From a virus, in the IMG/VR virus record IMGVR_UViG_3300031857_000750, positions 1 through 33,508 of that record: DNA of 33,508 nt. One strand, given 5' to 3'. The notes beneath the pieces are model-generated. The model ran no database searches, was not told the DNA's origin, and saw only the letters and a list, made by a program, of their open reading frames with translations. The position numbers were made by a program, and so were the translations under genes. Of this stretch, positions 14,380-23,598 are shown piece by piece. Numbering within the stretch: position 1 is the first letter of the stretch; each line of letters begins with the position of its first letter.

Positions 14380-14654
14380 TGTGGAAAATACTAGAAATTC
14401 AAGCCGATGGCGATCTGATCACAGGCGCTAGGTATTTCTGCGCTAAAAACGGGGTTGAGACAGAGGGATGGTGGAATTTTGCCGAGCCTGTTTTGACTAT
14501 TCCATTTGCCGATGTGACCGAGGAAATGGTTATTGGTTGGGTTACAAGAGACATTGGCGCAAAAGTTGAGGCAAGGCTTGATGAGCAAGCGGCTACAGTT
14601 GCAAAAACTGTGGTTGCCCCTTGGTTGCCCCAAGTCTTTACACCGAGCATCTAA
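14379..14654 (+). CDS. small conserved phage tail-region protein (91 aa)
   Basis: The product begins M-W-K-I-L-E-I-Q-A-D-G-D-L-I-T-G-A-R-Y and ends V-V-A-P-W-L-P-Q-V-F-T-P, both typical of a small family found beside fibre genes in environmental phages (DUF7936-like; I am not certain of the number). The middle (P-F-A-D-V-T-E-E-M-V) is helical. It overlaps the large fibre gene by one base and is followed at once by the next fibre. It may help fibre assembly, but no evidence beyond context is available. Confidence 0.65.
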   Translation: MWKILEIQADGDLITGARYFCAKNGVETEGWWNFAEPVLTIPFADVTEEMVIGWVTRDIGAKVEARLDEQAATVAKTVVAPWLPQVFTPSI

Positions 14655-15731
14655 ATGGCACAAGCTGGCTTTACCCCCATTCAACTGTACTTTAGCAGTA
14701 CAACCACCAATGCACCATTGGCGGCAAACCTTGCTAATGGCGAATTAGCAATCAACATCACTGATGGCAAGCTGTTCTATAAAGACAACGCAAGTGCCGT
14801 TCAAGTAATTGCATGGAAAGTCACACCGACATCTGCGGGTGGTACGGGTTTGACTTCTTACACAGCGGGCGATTTGCCTTATTACGCAAGTGGCACAGCC
14901 CTGTCAAAACTTGGAATTGGTGCAACTGATTATGTTCTGACAAGCAGTGGCACAGCGCCACAATGGTCACAATTTGTCAAAGCCATTAGCGGTGGAACTG
15001 GTCAAACATCTTATGCCGTGGGTGATTTGCTTTATGCAAACACTACAACCACATTGGCAAAACTTGCAGATGTAGCCACAGGAAATGCTTTGATTTCGGG
15101 TGGTGTAAATACAGCGCCAGCGTGGGGAAAGATTGGTTTGACAACCCATGTGACAGGGACTTTGCCTGTTGGTAATGGTGGCACAGGATTGACCACCTTA
15201 ACGGCAAATTACATCCCTTATGGCAATGCAACATCAGCGTTCCAATCTAGTGCAAATTTATCGTTTGATGGCTCTAACTTAAAAGTTGGGCCAAACACAA
15301 TGCCCACAGTTACTGGTGGGTATGCACAATTGATTGGTGATTGCCTGATTTTTGCAGGAAACGCATTTATTGGATCGCCATATACACAAAATTTGCAAAT
15401 TGATATTACTTGGGGCAATTGGAGTACAAATCCCGCAATTGCGCTGGTTGAGGTGGCGATTGCTGCACGAGAATTTGGTGGAACGGCTGGCGGTGCATTT
15501 GGTTGGTTATATGCAACCAATGGCGGTGGGGCGACATTTAATTCTTTTACAACAACTGGCGTAACAGCAACGCAAGGCACATTGACAGCCTCAAGCGGTG
15601 GCAACTACATTTTGCGAATTACATTTGATCCCACAAGCCAAACCGACAGAATTGGATACTCTATTCGTATTCCAACGATGCAAGGCGGTACTGGTACATC
15701 TGTATCAAGCATTAGTGCAACGCTGGTTTAA
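14655..15731 (+). CDS. second tail-fibre protein
   Basis: A 358-residue fibre. The N-terminal segment (P-I-Q-L-Y-F-S-S-T, A-N-G-E-L-A-I-N-I-T-D-G-K-L-F-Y-K-D) is a common attachment module. Repeats follow of G-G-T-G-L-T/G-G-T-G-Q-T-S-Y and D-L-L-Y-A/D-L-P-Y-Y, each with about 40-60 residues per unit. The C-terminal 130 residues lose the repeats and look like a distinct globular beta tip. It starts directly after the previous stop. No chaperone or enzyme motif is visible. Confidence 0.82.
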   Translation: MAQAGFTPIQLYFSSTTTNAPLAANLANGELAINITDGKLFYKDNASAVQVIAWKVTPTSAGGTGLTSYTAGDLPYYASGTALSKLGIGATDYVLTSSGTAPQWSQFVKAISGGTGQTSYAVGDLLYANTTTTLAKLADVATGNALISGGVNTAPAWGKIGLTTHVTGTLPVGNGGTGLTTLTANYIPYGNATSAFQSSANLSFDGSNLKVGPNTMPTVTGGYAQLIGDCLIFAGNAFIGSPYTQNLQIDITWGNWSTNPAIALVEVAIAAREFGGTAGGAFGWLYATNGGGATFNSFTTTGVTATQGTLTASSGGNYILRITFDPTSQTDRIGYSIRIPTMQGGTGTSVSSISATLV

Positions 15732-15746
15732 AGAAAAGGTGAAAAA

Positions 15747-17939
15747 ATGACTGTAAACATTTCATGCGTTGCTGGTGCAGCCGCACAATTTTTTGATAAC
15801 AACGGCAACCCATTAGCGGGTGGTTTAATTTACACATACGCTGCGGGAACAACAACGCCAGCGGCTACTTACACAAGCGTCACAGGATTGATTGCCAACA
15901 GCAACCCGATTGTGTTGGATTCTGCGGGTCGCACTCCACAAGAGATTTGGTTTACCCAAGGCTCAACATATAAATTCAGTTTGCGTGATTCTGGTGGCAG
16001 TGTTATTGGCACTTACGACAATTTGGTTGGTGTCAATGATGTAACGAATATTCTTGCCGCCCTTGCCGCACCAACAGGATCGTCATTGGTTGGCTTTATT
16101 CAAGCGGGTGCTGGTGCGGTCGCTAGAACTGTTCAAGCCAAGTTGAGAGAAACTTGCAGTATTGTTGACTATGGTGCTGACCCTACGGGTGTCGCCAATA
16201 GCAGTGGCGCAATCCAAGCGGCTTTGCAGTCAGGCGCACAATCTGTTTATGTCCCGCCTGGCACATACTCAATGACAACCAACATTTCTTTGAGTATTTC
16301 AACAAATGTTACTTTTTATGGCCTTGGGACAATCATTTACACGGGTACAACTGGCAACACAAACCCGTTAATTGCTATTGAAACAGGCAACAACACACTG
16401 ACAATTGATGGTTTGTCTTTTGATGGTGATAATAAAATTGCCGCTGGTATTCGTATTCAAAATACAGCCGTACCATCTAGCAATACATTACCAAACTGCA
16501 CAATTTCCAACAACTTTTTTATTCGTTTCCGCATGACTGTTGCGGGAATTTGGAATCAAGCGGTTTACATTGCGGGTTCTTTTCAGTTGGTTACGATTGC
16601 AAACAATCGAATTCGCTTGATTACACGGGCGGCTGGAACGGGAACACCTAGCAGCAGTGGCACTGATGGCATTACTGTAACGTCTTACAGCAACACACAA
16701 TATGTTCGTGAATGTTTACATTATGGCAATCAATATGCCGTGATCTCTGGCGATGATTTAGTTACATCACCCAATTGCGTTGACTATGATGGATTTAAGT
16801 TTTTTGGCCCAAGCCCTGCTGCATTTGGTGGTCAATACGCACAATCTACTTTGACTTCATATGGAAATATTTTTAGAAATTGCAGAGGCCGAGCAATCAA
16901 GGTTCAAGCAATCGGTTCTGTGCGTGATGAGACCATTATTCGTGATGACTCAAACGGCATAACAATTTTTGGTGGTAGTGTTGAAATCAATTTCCAATTT
17001 GGTGTTGGCATGGTTTCTAACTGCCAATTCATTTATCGTGACTATGGAACACCATCTGACTCACCAATTCAAAGTGGTTTATCGTTAGTCAGTTTTTATC
17101 AGGGCGTTGATTATGGTGAGGACACGGGTTCTGCGATTGTCAACGGCATACAAGTATTAAACAGCATTCCTGCTGGTATAGGCTTGGAGATTGGGTCAAT
17201 TGTTGGCGCATCGGTTGGCTCTGGTGTTGCAACACCTTTGAAACCACTTATTTCAATTAGCAATGTTTCAGTCAATAAAAATGCAGTTTATGCGATTGCG
17301 AATATTGGATATGAAGCAACAGTGTACGGAACTTTGCGTTTGGACAATATTATTGTTCCAAAATTAATTTGGAGTGCGGTAACTACCAATGGCTTAGATG
17401 TCAATTTTGACATTATTGCTACCAATATATTGAATGTTGATGGCTTGGCAACACCCGCAAACGCAAAACCATTTGTGACTTCAGGGACTGGCACACCAGT
17501 GTCTTATCCTGGCTTAATTGGCGGTACATTAAACCAAGGATTTTTGAACGCATACGCTAACAGTAGCAGCGTCAACAAAGGGCCAATGTTGTTTAATGGG
17601 GCTTTGTCTGGAGTTTCAGAAGGCGGTGCGGTATCTGTTCAATCAACATCACTTGCTGATGATGCAACATATGAATTTGATGCCAGATTCTTTTTTAACA
17701 GCCGTGGATTGTTTAGCGTAAGCGTAACTTACGACTACACAACGCAAGGTTTGTTTGTCACTGGTAGTAATGCGATCTACTCAATTGCCGTACCCGCAGG
17801 GAATTTATTTCAAGTATCTACAACTGGTACAAACCCAGACATAGATGGATTTTTTAATATGTGGTACACAGGCGGCAAATTGAATGTCAAGAATAGACTT
17901 GGCGCTGCATATGTTGCAACAGTTGTGTTTATGGGTTAA
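15747..17939 (+). CDS. tailspike with pectate-lyase-type beta-helix
   Basis: A 730-residue protein. Residues 1-110 form a head/tail-binding-like domain (A-Q-F-F-D-N-N-G-N-P-L-A-G-G, Y-T-Y-A-A-G-T, L-D-S-A-G-R). A linker leads to D-Y-G-A-D-P-T-G-V-A at about 140-150, the classic start of a pectate-lyase-3 beta-helix. The helix is followed by repeated N/G/T-rich turns (N-N-T-L-T-I-D-G-L-S-F-D-G-D-N) to about residue 560. Spikes of this type bind and often cleave host surface polysaccharide. The sugar target cannot be read from sequence. The C-terminal part is probably a trimerising beta domain. Confidence 0.85.
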   Translation: MTVNISCVAGAAAQFFDNNGNPLAGGLIYTYAAGTTTPAATYTSVTGLIANSNPIVLDSAGRTPQEIWFTQGSTYKFSLRDSGGSVIGTYDNLVGVNDVTNILAALAAPTGSSLVGFIQAGAGAVARTVQAKLRETCSIVDYGADPTGVANSSGAIQAALQSGAQSVYVPPGTYSMTTNISLSISTNVTFYGLGTIIYTGTTGNTNPLIAIETGNNTLTIDGLSFDGDNKIAAGIRIQNTAVPSSNTLPNCTISNNFFIRFRMTVAGIWNQAVYIAGSFQLVTIANNRIRLITRAAGTGTPSSSGTDGITVTSYSNTQYVRECLHYGNQYAVISGDDLVTSPNCVDYDGFKFFGPSPAAFGGQYAQSTLTSYGNIFRNCRGRAIKVQAIGSVRDETIIRDDSNGITIFGGSVEINFQFGVGMVSNCQFIYRDYGTPSDSPIQSGLSLVSFYQGVDYGEDTGSAIVNGIQVLNSIPAGIGLEIGSIVGASVGSGVATPLKPLISISNVSVNKNAVYAIANIGYEATVYGTLRLDNIIVPKLIWSAVTTNGLDVNFDIIATNILNVDGLATPANAKPFVTSGTGTPVSYPGLIGGTLNQGFLNAYANSSSVNKGPMLFNGALSGVSEGGAVSVQSTSLADDATYEFDARFFFNSRGLFSVSVTYDYTTQGLFVTGSNAIYSIAVPAGNLFQVSTTGTNPDIDGFFNMWYTGGKLNVKNRLGAAYVATVVFMG

Positions 17940-17953
17940 CGAAAGGAAAAATT

Positions 17954-18217
17954 ATGGCTTTGAAAAAAAATCTGACTTTGGTCAACAACTTTGGTGAAGA
18001 TAGTTTGTTCCCAAATGCTTACATTCGTGTGATGCAAGTAATTGGCACAAAACGCAGTTGCAATGCTGTTGTTCATTTTTGCAAATCAGCGGATTCAAAT
18101 GTGTTGCAATCCAAAGAGTATTCATTTAATGTTGATTTAGATGGTGGCAACTTTATCAAGCAAGCCTACGACTATTTGAAAACATTGCCTGAATTCACTG
18201 ACGCAATCGACTGCTGA
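17954..18217 (+). CDS. small conserved tail-region protein (87 aa)
   Basis: The product M-A-L-K-K-N-L-T-L, then F-P-N-A-Y-I-R-V, resembles a family of short phage proteins found after fibre genes. It has alternating strands and ends in a short helix ([11 protein letters not shown]). A GAAAGGA site lies upstream. It may be a fibre-cap, chaperone or structural accessory protein; its function is not known to me. Confidence 0.65.
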   Translation: MALKKNLTLVNNFGEDSLFPNAYIRVMQVIGTKRSCNAVVHFCKSADSNVLQSKEYSFNVDLDGGNFIKQAYDYLKTLPEFTDAIDC

Positions 18218-18228
18218 TAGGAAGTAGC

Positions 18229-19203
18229 ATGACTACGCCAAACGACATTATCACCAGAGCCATGAAAGACATTGGCGCAATTGCCGCTGGTGAAGTGCCA
18301 ACGTCTGATGAAGCGCAAGATGGCTTGGATATGCTCAACGACATGATCGCCCAATGGTCGAATGAAAACATGATGGTTTTCTATCGATCAGAGATCATTT
18401 TTCAAACCACTCAAAACCAAGTCCAATACACCATTGGCCCAAGCGGTCAAATGAGTGCTACTTTCACAGGCTCAATTGCGGGTAATGTTTTGACAGTTCC
18501 CGCTAATGGCGTGACTGCGGGTGGCATCAACATTGGTATGACGCTGAGTGGCACAGGCATCACTGCGGGAACTCGTATTGTGGCGTTCCAAACGGGCGCT
18601 GGTGGCAATGTCAACGAAGGCGGCACATACACTGTCAGTCCAAGCCAAACAGCCTCTAGCACAACAATTACAGCCTACTATGAGCGCCCCTTGACGATTG
18701 AATCAGGCTTTGTTCGTGTGGCGACCATGCAAGGCGGCTCAAACATTGCGGGTGGTTACTTAGACTATCCTTTGACAGTGTTTAGCCTTGAAGAATACGA
18801 ATCCATCGGCATCAAGCAATTGAACGGCCCTTGGGCAAAAGGCATTTACTACCAACCCTCAGAGTTATTGGGAACAATCTATGTTTACCCCAACCCATCT
18901 CAGGGCGAGTTGCATTTGTTTACTCAGACAATTTTCAGAGAATTCCAAGGTCTGTACGACACCATTCAACTTCCACAAGGCTATAACATGGCTTTGCGTT
19001 GGTGCTTGGCTGAAAGACTTTTACCGATGTACGGCAAAGTAAACCAAGTGTCTATTGGTTTGATCAATGCCTATGCTGCACAAGGCAAGGCAACGATCAA
19101 GCGCACCAATATGCGCCCTGTACAGATTGCACGATACCCTGACAGCTTGATGGTGGGTCGTGCCAAAGACGCTGGCTTCATCATGGATGGAGGCTTTAGA
19201 TAA
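18229..19203 (+). CDS. tail accessory factor, P22 gp4-like, with an inserted beta domain
   Basis: Residues 1-70 ([32 protein letters not shown]) match gp4, the first factor to close the portal after packaging. P22 gp4 is about 166 residues; this protein is 324. A Gly/Thr-rich beta segment sits at about 74-151 ([18 protein letters not shown]), after which gp4-like sequence resumes ([11 protein letters not shown]). The rest also has Y-P-N-P-S and a long C-terminal helix region. The insert may decorate the tail. Confidence 0.82.
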   Translation: MTTPNDIITRAMKDIGAIAAGEVPTSDEAQDGLDMLNDMIAQWSNENMMVFYRSEIIFQTTQNQVQYTIGPSGQMSATFTGSIAGNVLTVPANGVTAGGINIGMTLSGTGITAGTRIVAFQTGAGGNVNEGGTYTVSPSQTASSTTITAYYERPLTIESGFVRVATMQGGSNIAGGYLDYPLTVFSLEEYESIGIKQLNGPWAKGIYYQPSELLGTIYVYPNPSQGELHLFTQTIFREFQGLYDTIQLPQGYNMALRWCLAERLLPMYGKVNQVSIGLINAYAAQGKATIKRTNMRPVQIARYPDSLMVGRAKDAGFIMDGGFR

Positions 19204-20681
19204 TGGCAGACTTTGGCTTTGTCGGCACATCCTACACCGCCCCATCAATCTACCAAGACGATCAAGAGTGCATCAACTTCTTTGCTGAAATTGATCCTAC
19301 TAAGCAACAAGGTGAACGAGGGATTGTGGCGCTGTACCCAACGCCAGGTCTTACCCTGCAAACCCAATTGGCTGCCGCCCAAGTTCGTGGGCTTCACACC
19401 ATGTCGGGTGGGCAAATCTTGATTGCGGTGGCGGGAAACATTGTTTACCAAGTCAACCTTTCAATGGTTGCGACTCAGATTGGCACTTTGGCTACTTCAA
19501 CGGGTCAAGTTATTATTTCTGACAACATCACCACTACAGATGGTTTGATTGCGTACATCGTGGATGGCCCAAATCGTTACACATGGGTTGTGGCGACCAA
19601 TACTTTTGCACCATTGCCAAGCAGTGATGGCCCGTGGCAAGGTGCTACTGTTGTGGATGTGATTGACAACTACAACATCTATAACGAGCCAAACTCACAG
19701 AATTGGGCTTGTACTGATCTAGGCTCACAATACTCCACTCAGGCGCTTTACGGCACTTCTGATGGCTCATCTGACCTATTGGTGACGCTGATTGCAGACC
19801 GCAGACAAGTCTATTTGATGGGTGAGACAACCACCGAGGTTTGGACAGATGTGGGCAATGTGATTGCTGGCATCACCACTTTTCCATTCCAACGAGTGCC
19901 TGGCACGTTTAGCCAAACAGGATGTGCCGCTAAATACTCTGTCGCTAGGTTTGCCGACTCTTTTGTGATTGTGGCAAAAGACACAAGGGGTAACTCAACC
20001 ATTGAGATGATGCAGGGTTATGCTTGGGTGAAGATTTCCACCCATGCTGTTGAGCAGTCTTTGCTTAACCAAGTGGTGTCGGATGCCATTGCCTATACTT
20101 ATCAGATTGAAGGTCACGAAATGTATGTGGTGACTTTCCCATCTGTGGGCGAGTATGGCCTCACATGGGTTTATGACCTATCCACAAAATCATGGCACAA
20201 ATGGCTTTCTTGGGATTCTGCCAACGCTGTTTATAAACGCCATCGTTCTAACTGCGGTGCTTACTTTGCCAATATGTATATTGTGGGCGACTACGAGAAC
20301 GGCAGACTTTACAGCTTAGAGAATGAGATTTACACCGACAATGGTGCAACCATCAGGCGTTTGCGTAGAGCAAAGCACCTGACTACTGACTTACAAAGAC
20401 AGTATTTTGAGGAATTCCAAATACAGTTTCAGCCTGGCGTTGGTTTGCCCACTGGTCAAGGCCAAGACCCTCAAGCCATGCTGAGATGGTCAAACGATGG
20501 TGGCTCAACTTGGTCAAACGAGCATTGGGTGACTATTGGCAAGATTGGTCAATATCTGAACCGAGCCATTTGGAGGCGTTTGGGATGGTCAAGGGACAGA
20601 ATCTTTGAGGTAGCGATCAGCGACCCCATTAAGGCGGTCATTGTGTCTGCAAACCTTAAAGCAAGCGCAGGGGATAACTAA
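19203..20681 (+). CDS. packaged-DNA stabilisation protein, P22 gp10-like
   Basis: A 492-residue protein of gp10 type and length, which forms the tail hub binding gp4, the spikes and the needle. Signature segments are Y-Q-D-D-Q-E-C-I-N-F-F-A-E near residue 18, Y-P-T-P-G-L, and a central propeller-like beta region (T-E-V-W-T-D-V-G-N). The start overlaps the gp4 stop (TAATG). With gp4 and portal it makes a continuous P22-type DNA exit channel. I see no separate gp26-like needle gene. Confidence 0.85.
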   Translation: MADFGFVGTSYTAPSIYQDDQECINFFAEIDPTKQQGERGIVALYPTPGLTLQTQLAAAQVRGLHTMSGGQILIAVAGNIVYQVNLSMVATQIGTLATSTGQVIISDNITTTDGLIAYIVDGPNRYTWVVATNTFAPLPSSDGPWQGATVVDVIDNYNIYNEPNSQNWACTDLGSQYSTQALYGTSDGSSDLLVTLIADRRQVYLMGETTTEVWTDVGNVIAGITTFPFQRVPGTFSQTGCAAKYSVARFADSFVIVAKDTRGNSTIEMMQGYAWVKISTHAVEQSLLNQVVSDAIAYTYQIEGHEMYVVTFPSVGEYGLTWVYDLSTKSWHKWLSWDSANAVYKRHRSNCGAYFANMYIVGDYENGRLYSLENEIYTDNGATIRRLRRAKHLTTDLQRQYFEEFQIQFQPGVGLPTGQGQDPQAMLRWSNDGGSTWSNEHWVTIGKIGQYLNRAIWRRLGWSRDRIFEVAISDPIKAVIVSANLKASAGDN

Positions 20682-20944
20682 TGGCTACGGCAATTCCAAA
20701 TGCCAACATTGTTATTCCCTATTCAGAATTTCTGGATCAAAACACGGGTCGCCCATCTCAGGCTTGGTTGCAGTGGTTGATGAATCCCAATGTGATAAGT
20801 TCAAACATAAACAATGCAACTATTACGGGTGGCACAATCAATAATGTGGCGATCAACAATTCCACCATTGGGTTGACTACCCCCGCAGCGGGTAAATTCA
20901 CCGATTTCACCGCCCTGAATGGGGTCAAGGGAGGCACATTTTGA
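20681..20944 (+). CDS. small fibre-like virion protein (87 aa)
   Basis: The N-terminus contains P-Y-S-E-F-L-D and A-W-L-Q-W-L, a probable attachment helix. The rest has N-N-A-T-I-T-G-G-T-I and T-I-G-L-T-T-P-A-A-G-K-F-T, ending in G-G-T-F. Both the T-I-G...P...G-x-F-T motif and the G-G-T-F end also occur in the large fibre at 11878. This suggests shared ancestry or a shared trimer module. It could be the needle or plug tip that a P22-like tail needs. The next gene overlaps it by four bases. Confidence 0.65.
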   Translation: MATAIPNANIVIPYSEFLDQNTGRPSQAWLQWLMNPNVISSNINNATITGGTINNVAINNSTIGLTTPAAGKFTDFTALNGVKGGTF

Positions 20945-21384
20945 ACGATTTAGATTTGCCAAATCATGTTTCCCGTGAGCAAGTTGAGCGCCTCCAAGCG
21001 GAAATGGCATCAATGCCACAGGCTGAATTGACGACAGAACATCAGTTCAGCCCAGGTATGTATTTGCGGAAAGTCTTTCGACCCGCTGGCACTTTAATTG
21101 TTGGCAAAGTTCATAAAGAACCCCACTTTTTTTTATGTGCAAAAGGCGAGATAATCGCATGGACAGAAAGCGGAATGAAAAGGCTTCAGGCAGGGGATGT
21201 TGTTGAATCCAAGCCTGGCACAAAACGGGTGACTTTGGCTGTGACAGATGCGATTGGCATCACCATTCACAAAACAGATAAAACCGATCTTGATGAAATC
21301 GAAGCTGAATTGATTGAGCCAGATACAACCGCACTTTTTGATGCCAATAATGAAATCAAAAAATTAAGAACTGAAGGGGAATAA
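20941..21384 (+). CDS. cupin-like protein with TTG start
   Basis: TTG at 20941 overlaps the previous stop (TTGA); no in-frame ATG occurs before residue 23, so TTG is preferred. The 147-residue product has a cupin-like beta-barrel region: P-G-M-Y-L-R-K-V-F, G-T-L-I-V-G-K-V-H-K-E-P-H-F-F-L-C-A-K-G-E-I, then L-Q-A-G-D-V-V-E-S-K-P-G-T-K-R. H and E residues could bind metal. The N- and C-terminal ends are acidic helices. Such proteins occur among tail genes of environmental phages; the role is unknown. Confidence 0.7.
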   Translation: MNDLDLPNHVSREQVERLQAEMASMPQAELTTEHQFSPGMYLRKVFRPAGTLIVGKVHKEPHFFLCAKGEIIAWTESGMKRLQAGDVVESKPGTKRVTLAVTDAIGITIHKTDKTDLDEIEAELIEPDTTALFDANNEIKKLRTEGE

Positions 21385-21385
21385 T

Positions 21386-22129
21386 ATGACTTTTGTAGCA
21401 GTAGCAATTGGTGGATCAGCCCTATTGGGTTACATGGGGTCAAGAAAACAAGCTAAAGCCGCAGAAAGTGCTTCTCAACTTCAATATGAAGCAACTTCAG
21501 ACGCTGCCAAACAACAGCGTGAGATGTTTGACATCCTTAATGCACAACAAAAGCCTTATCGTGAAGCTGGTTACAGTGCGTTAAATCAAATCAATACGAT
21601 GTTGCCATCCTTTACTAGGGAATTTACATCTGCTGATCTGATAAAAAACTTAGACCCAAGTTACCAATTTATGCTTCAGCAAGGATTGGGGGCTACTGGT
21701 CAAGCCATGAATGTCGGTGGTGGCGGCTCTAACGTAGATTTAGCACGACAAAGATTTGCTCAAGAATACGCTAAAACAGGCGCACAACAGGCTTTTACCA
21801 ATTATCAAAACCAACAGTCAAACATTTATAACAGATTGGCAAGCCTTGCGGGTATCGGTCAAACGGCTCAGTCTCAAGCCAACACTTTGGGTTCAAACAC
21901 AGCAAACGCATTGAGCCAGTTAGGTATTGGTGGCGCTTCTGCTTTGGGTGCGGGTCAAGTTGGTGCGGCAAACGCAATGGCTGGCGCTTATGGCGGGATT
22001 GGAAATGCTCTAACATTGTCAAGTTTGTTGACCCCGCAAGGTGGGGGAGGCATAACGCCAGGCGGTGCAACAGTCATGAACCCTGCGTTAAGCCCCTATT
22101 TCACACCTACACCACCGCCAGTAGGCTGA
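21386..22129 (+). CDS. ejection protein, P22 gp7-like DNA transfer protein
   Basis: A 247-residue protein with an N-terminal hydrophobic segment (A-V-A-I-G-G-S-A-L-L-G-Y-M-G), then a coiled coil rich in Q/A/K, then F-M-L-Q-Q-G-L-G-A-T-G. The C-terminal half is Ala/Gly/Asn/Gln-rich with A-L-S-Q-L-G-I-G-G-A-S-A-L-G-A-G. This is typical of gp7-like proteins carried in the head and injected with DNA to form part of the envelope-spanning channel. Gene order (two larger proteins follow) matches P22 gp7-gp20-gp16. Confidence 0.8.
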   Translation: MTFVAVAIGGSALLGYMGSRKQAKAAESASQLQYEATSDAAKQQREMFDILNAQQKPYREAGYSALNQINTMLPSFTREFTSADLIKNLDPSYQFMLQQGLGATGQAMNVGGGGSNVDLARQRFAQEYAKTGAQQAFTNYQNQQSNIYNRLASLAGIGQTAQSQANTLGSNTANALSQLGIGGASALGAGQVGAANAMAGAYGGIGNALTLSSLLTPQGGGGITPGGATVMNPALSPYFTPTPPPVG

Positions 22130-22140
22130 TTGGATAAAAA

Positions 22141-23598
22141 ATGGCAGATTTAAGCGTTTCTCCAGTTGCAGCACAGATCAGACCTGTGCCAGGCATGAGC
22201 CTTGGTGACATGATAAATGTCGCCCGTGGCGCACAACAGTATCAACAAGCGGCTCAGATCAATCCTTTGGCGCTTCAGCAACAACAACAAGCCACTCGCA
22301 CAGGCGAGATTGCTTTAAGTGTTGAAGAACAAAGAGACAAAGAACGCAATAACTTGCAGACTTTCTTTTCTGACCCTAATAACTTTCAGACTGATGGAAG
22401 AATTGACATTGACAAGATCAATGCCGTTGTTCCAAAGATTGCCCCGTTGACGGGCGCTGATGCTATTAGCAAATTCAGCACATTGGGCAAAGCACAAACT
22501 GAAGCGATTAGTGCAAAGCAGAATCTGACTCAAGACCAACGCAATATGATTGGTTCAAGATTTGCAATTCTTGGTCGTTTGGGTGTGCAAAACAGAGATG
22601 CTTATATTGCCGAAATGGATTTGCTAAAAAAAGAAAATCCCGACAATAAAGACTTGGCACGATTGATTGATGCCTATAAGGTCACATGGAATGAAATGCC
22701 ATCTGGCCCTGACTTGCCAAGTAAGGCAATTGCTGGCGCACAGACTTTGTTAAGCCCTGCACAACAACAGACAGCATTTTCTCAGCAAGTGGGAACTCTT
22801 AGCACTGGTGAGCAAATCTTCCCAACTGTCACAACCCCTGCGGTTGGCGGTATGTTGCCCCGAATTCAAATGGGAACACAACCTTTGGCAGACATTGGTT
22901 TGCCCCCAACAACAGAAGTCATTGACCCCGCAACGGGTCAAAGGCGTTTGCTTGGCCCTGCTTCTCAGCGTGGTGGCGCACCGCTTACAACTGGCCTTGG
23001 CCCTGCCCAAACATCCCTTTTGGGTGCAACTGGTACAACTATCGCATCAGACTTTACAAATACTGTTAAAGAAGCCTCAGAAGCGCCTGGTCGTGTCGCC
23101 ATCTTCCAAAACATTAAGAAGTTTGCGCCCGATGCTTTCACAGGCGTTGGCGGTCAACGCAAAGAATTGGCTGCGGGTATTCTTAACGCCATTGGAATCC
23201 CTGCTTACGAAGCCGAAAAAATCAGCACCGAGCAATTGGCAAAGAACTCTGCTTTGTTGACTTTGGCGGGTGGTAATACTGATGCGGCAAGGGCGTTGGC
23301 TGAAGTTGCCACTCCCAACAAAAAGCTAGATGAGAAAGCCATTCTTGCCATTGCTGATCAGATGATTGGCATTGAGAACATGAAGATTGCAAGGGCTAAT
23401 TATTTGACCCCTGTTCAAAATGATGCGACTCAATATGGTCAGCGTAAATTGCAGTTTGATCAGATTGCCGACCCCCGCCTTTTCCAAGAAATGACTGCCC
23501 AAGATGTTGCTAAATTAAAGGCTTCCATGTCTGCGGCAGAACAGGCAGAATTGACCCGTAAGATTCGTTTGGCACGACAAATGGGGATTATTCGATAA
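22141..23598 (+). CDS. ejection protein, gp20-like
   Basis: A 485-residue protein between gp7- and gp16-like genes. The N-terminus (M-S-L-G-D-M-I-N-V-A-R-G-A-Q-Q-Y-Q-Q-A) and Q-Q-Q-Q-Q-A-T-R-T form a Gln-rich helical start. A central helical region and a proline-rich linker around 200-280 follow. The C-terminal third is helical. No enzyme motif is clear. It is probably ejected into the periplasm; assignment rests on position, length and composition. The next gene overlaps it by one base (TAATG). Confidence 0.72.
   Translation: MADLSVSPVAAQIRPVPGMSLGDMINVARGAQQYQQAAQINPLALQQQQQATRTGEIALSVEEQRDKERNNLQTFFSDPNNFQTDGRIDIDKINAVVPKIAPLTGADAISKFSTLGKAQTEAISAKQNLTQDQRNMIGSRFAILGRLGVQNRDAYIAEMDLLKKENPDNKDLARLIDAYKVTWNEMPSGPDLPSKAIAGAQTLLSPAQQQTAFSQQVGTLSTGEQIFPTVTTPAVGGMLPRIQMGTQPLADIGLPPTTEVIDPATGQRRLLGPASQRGGAPLTTGLGPAQTSLLGATGTTIASDFTNTVKEASEAPGRVAIFQNIKKFAPDAFTGVGGQRKELAAGILNAIGIPAYEAEKISTEQLAKNSALLTLAGGNTDAARALAEVATPNKKLDEKAILAIADQMIGIENMKIARANYLTPVQNDATQYGQRKLQFDQIADPRLFQEMTAQDVAKLKASMSAAEQAELTRKIRLARQMGIIR

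Noticed and set aside
12000-15300. Repeated blocks that might be a CRISPR array or tandem duplication
   Set aside because: The repeats are imperfect, in frame and of fibre-type composition (N-P-S-T-G, G-G-T-G), so they are protein repeats.
22808-23260. 150-codon overlapping + frame inside the gp20-like gene
   Set aside because: Its residues (Leu/Ser/Gln-rich) are a frame shadow; no ribosome site and the main frame is continuous.
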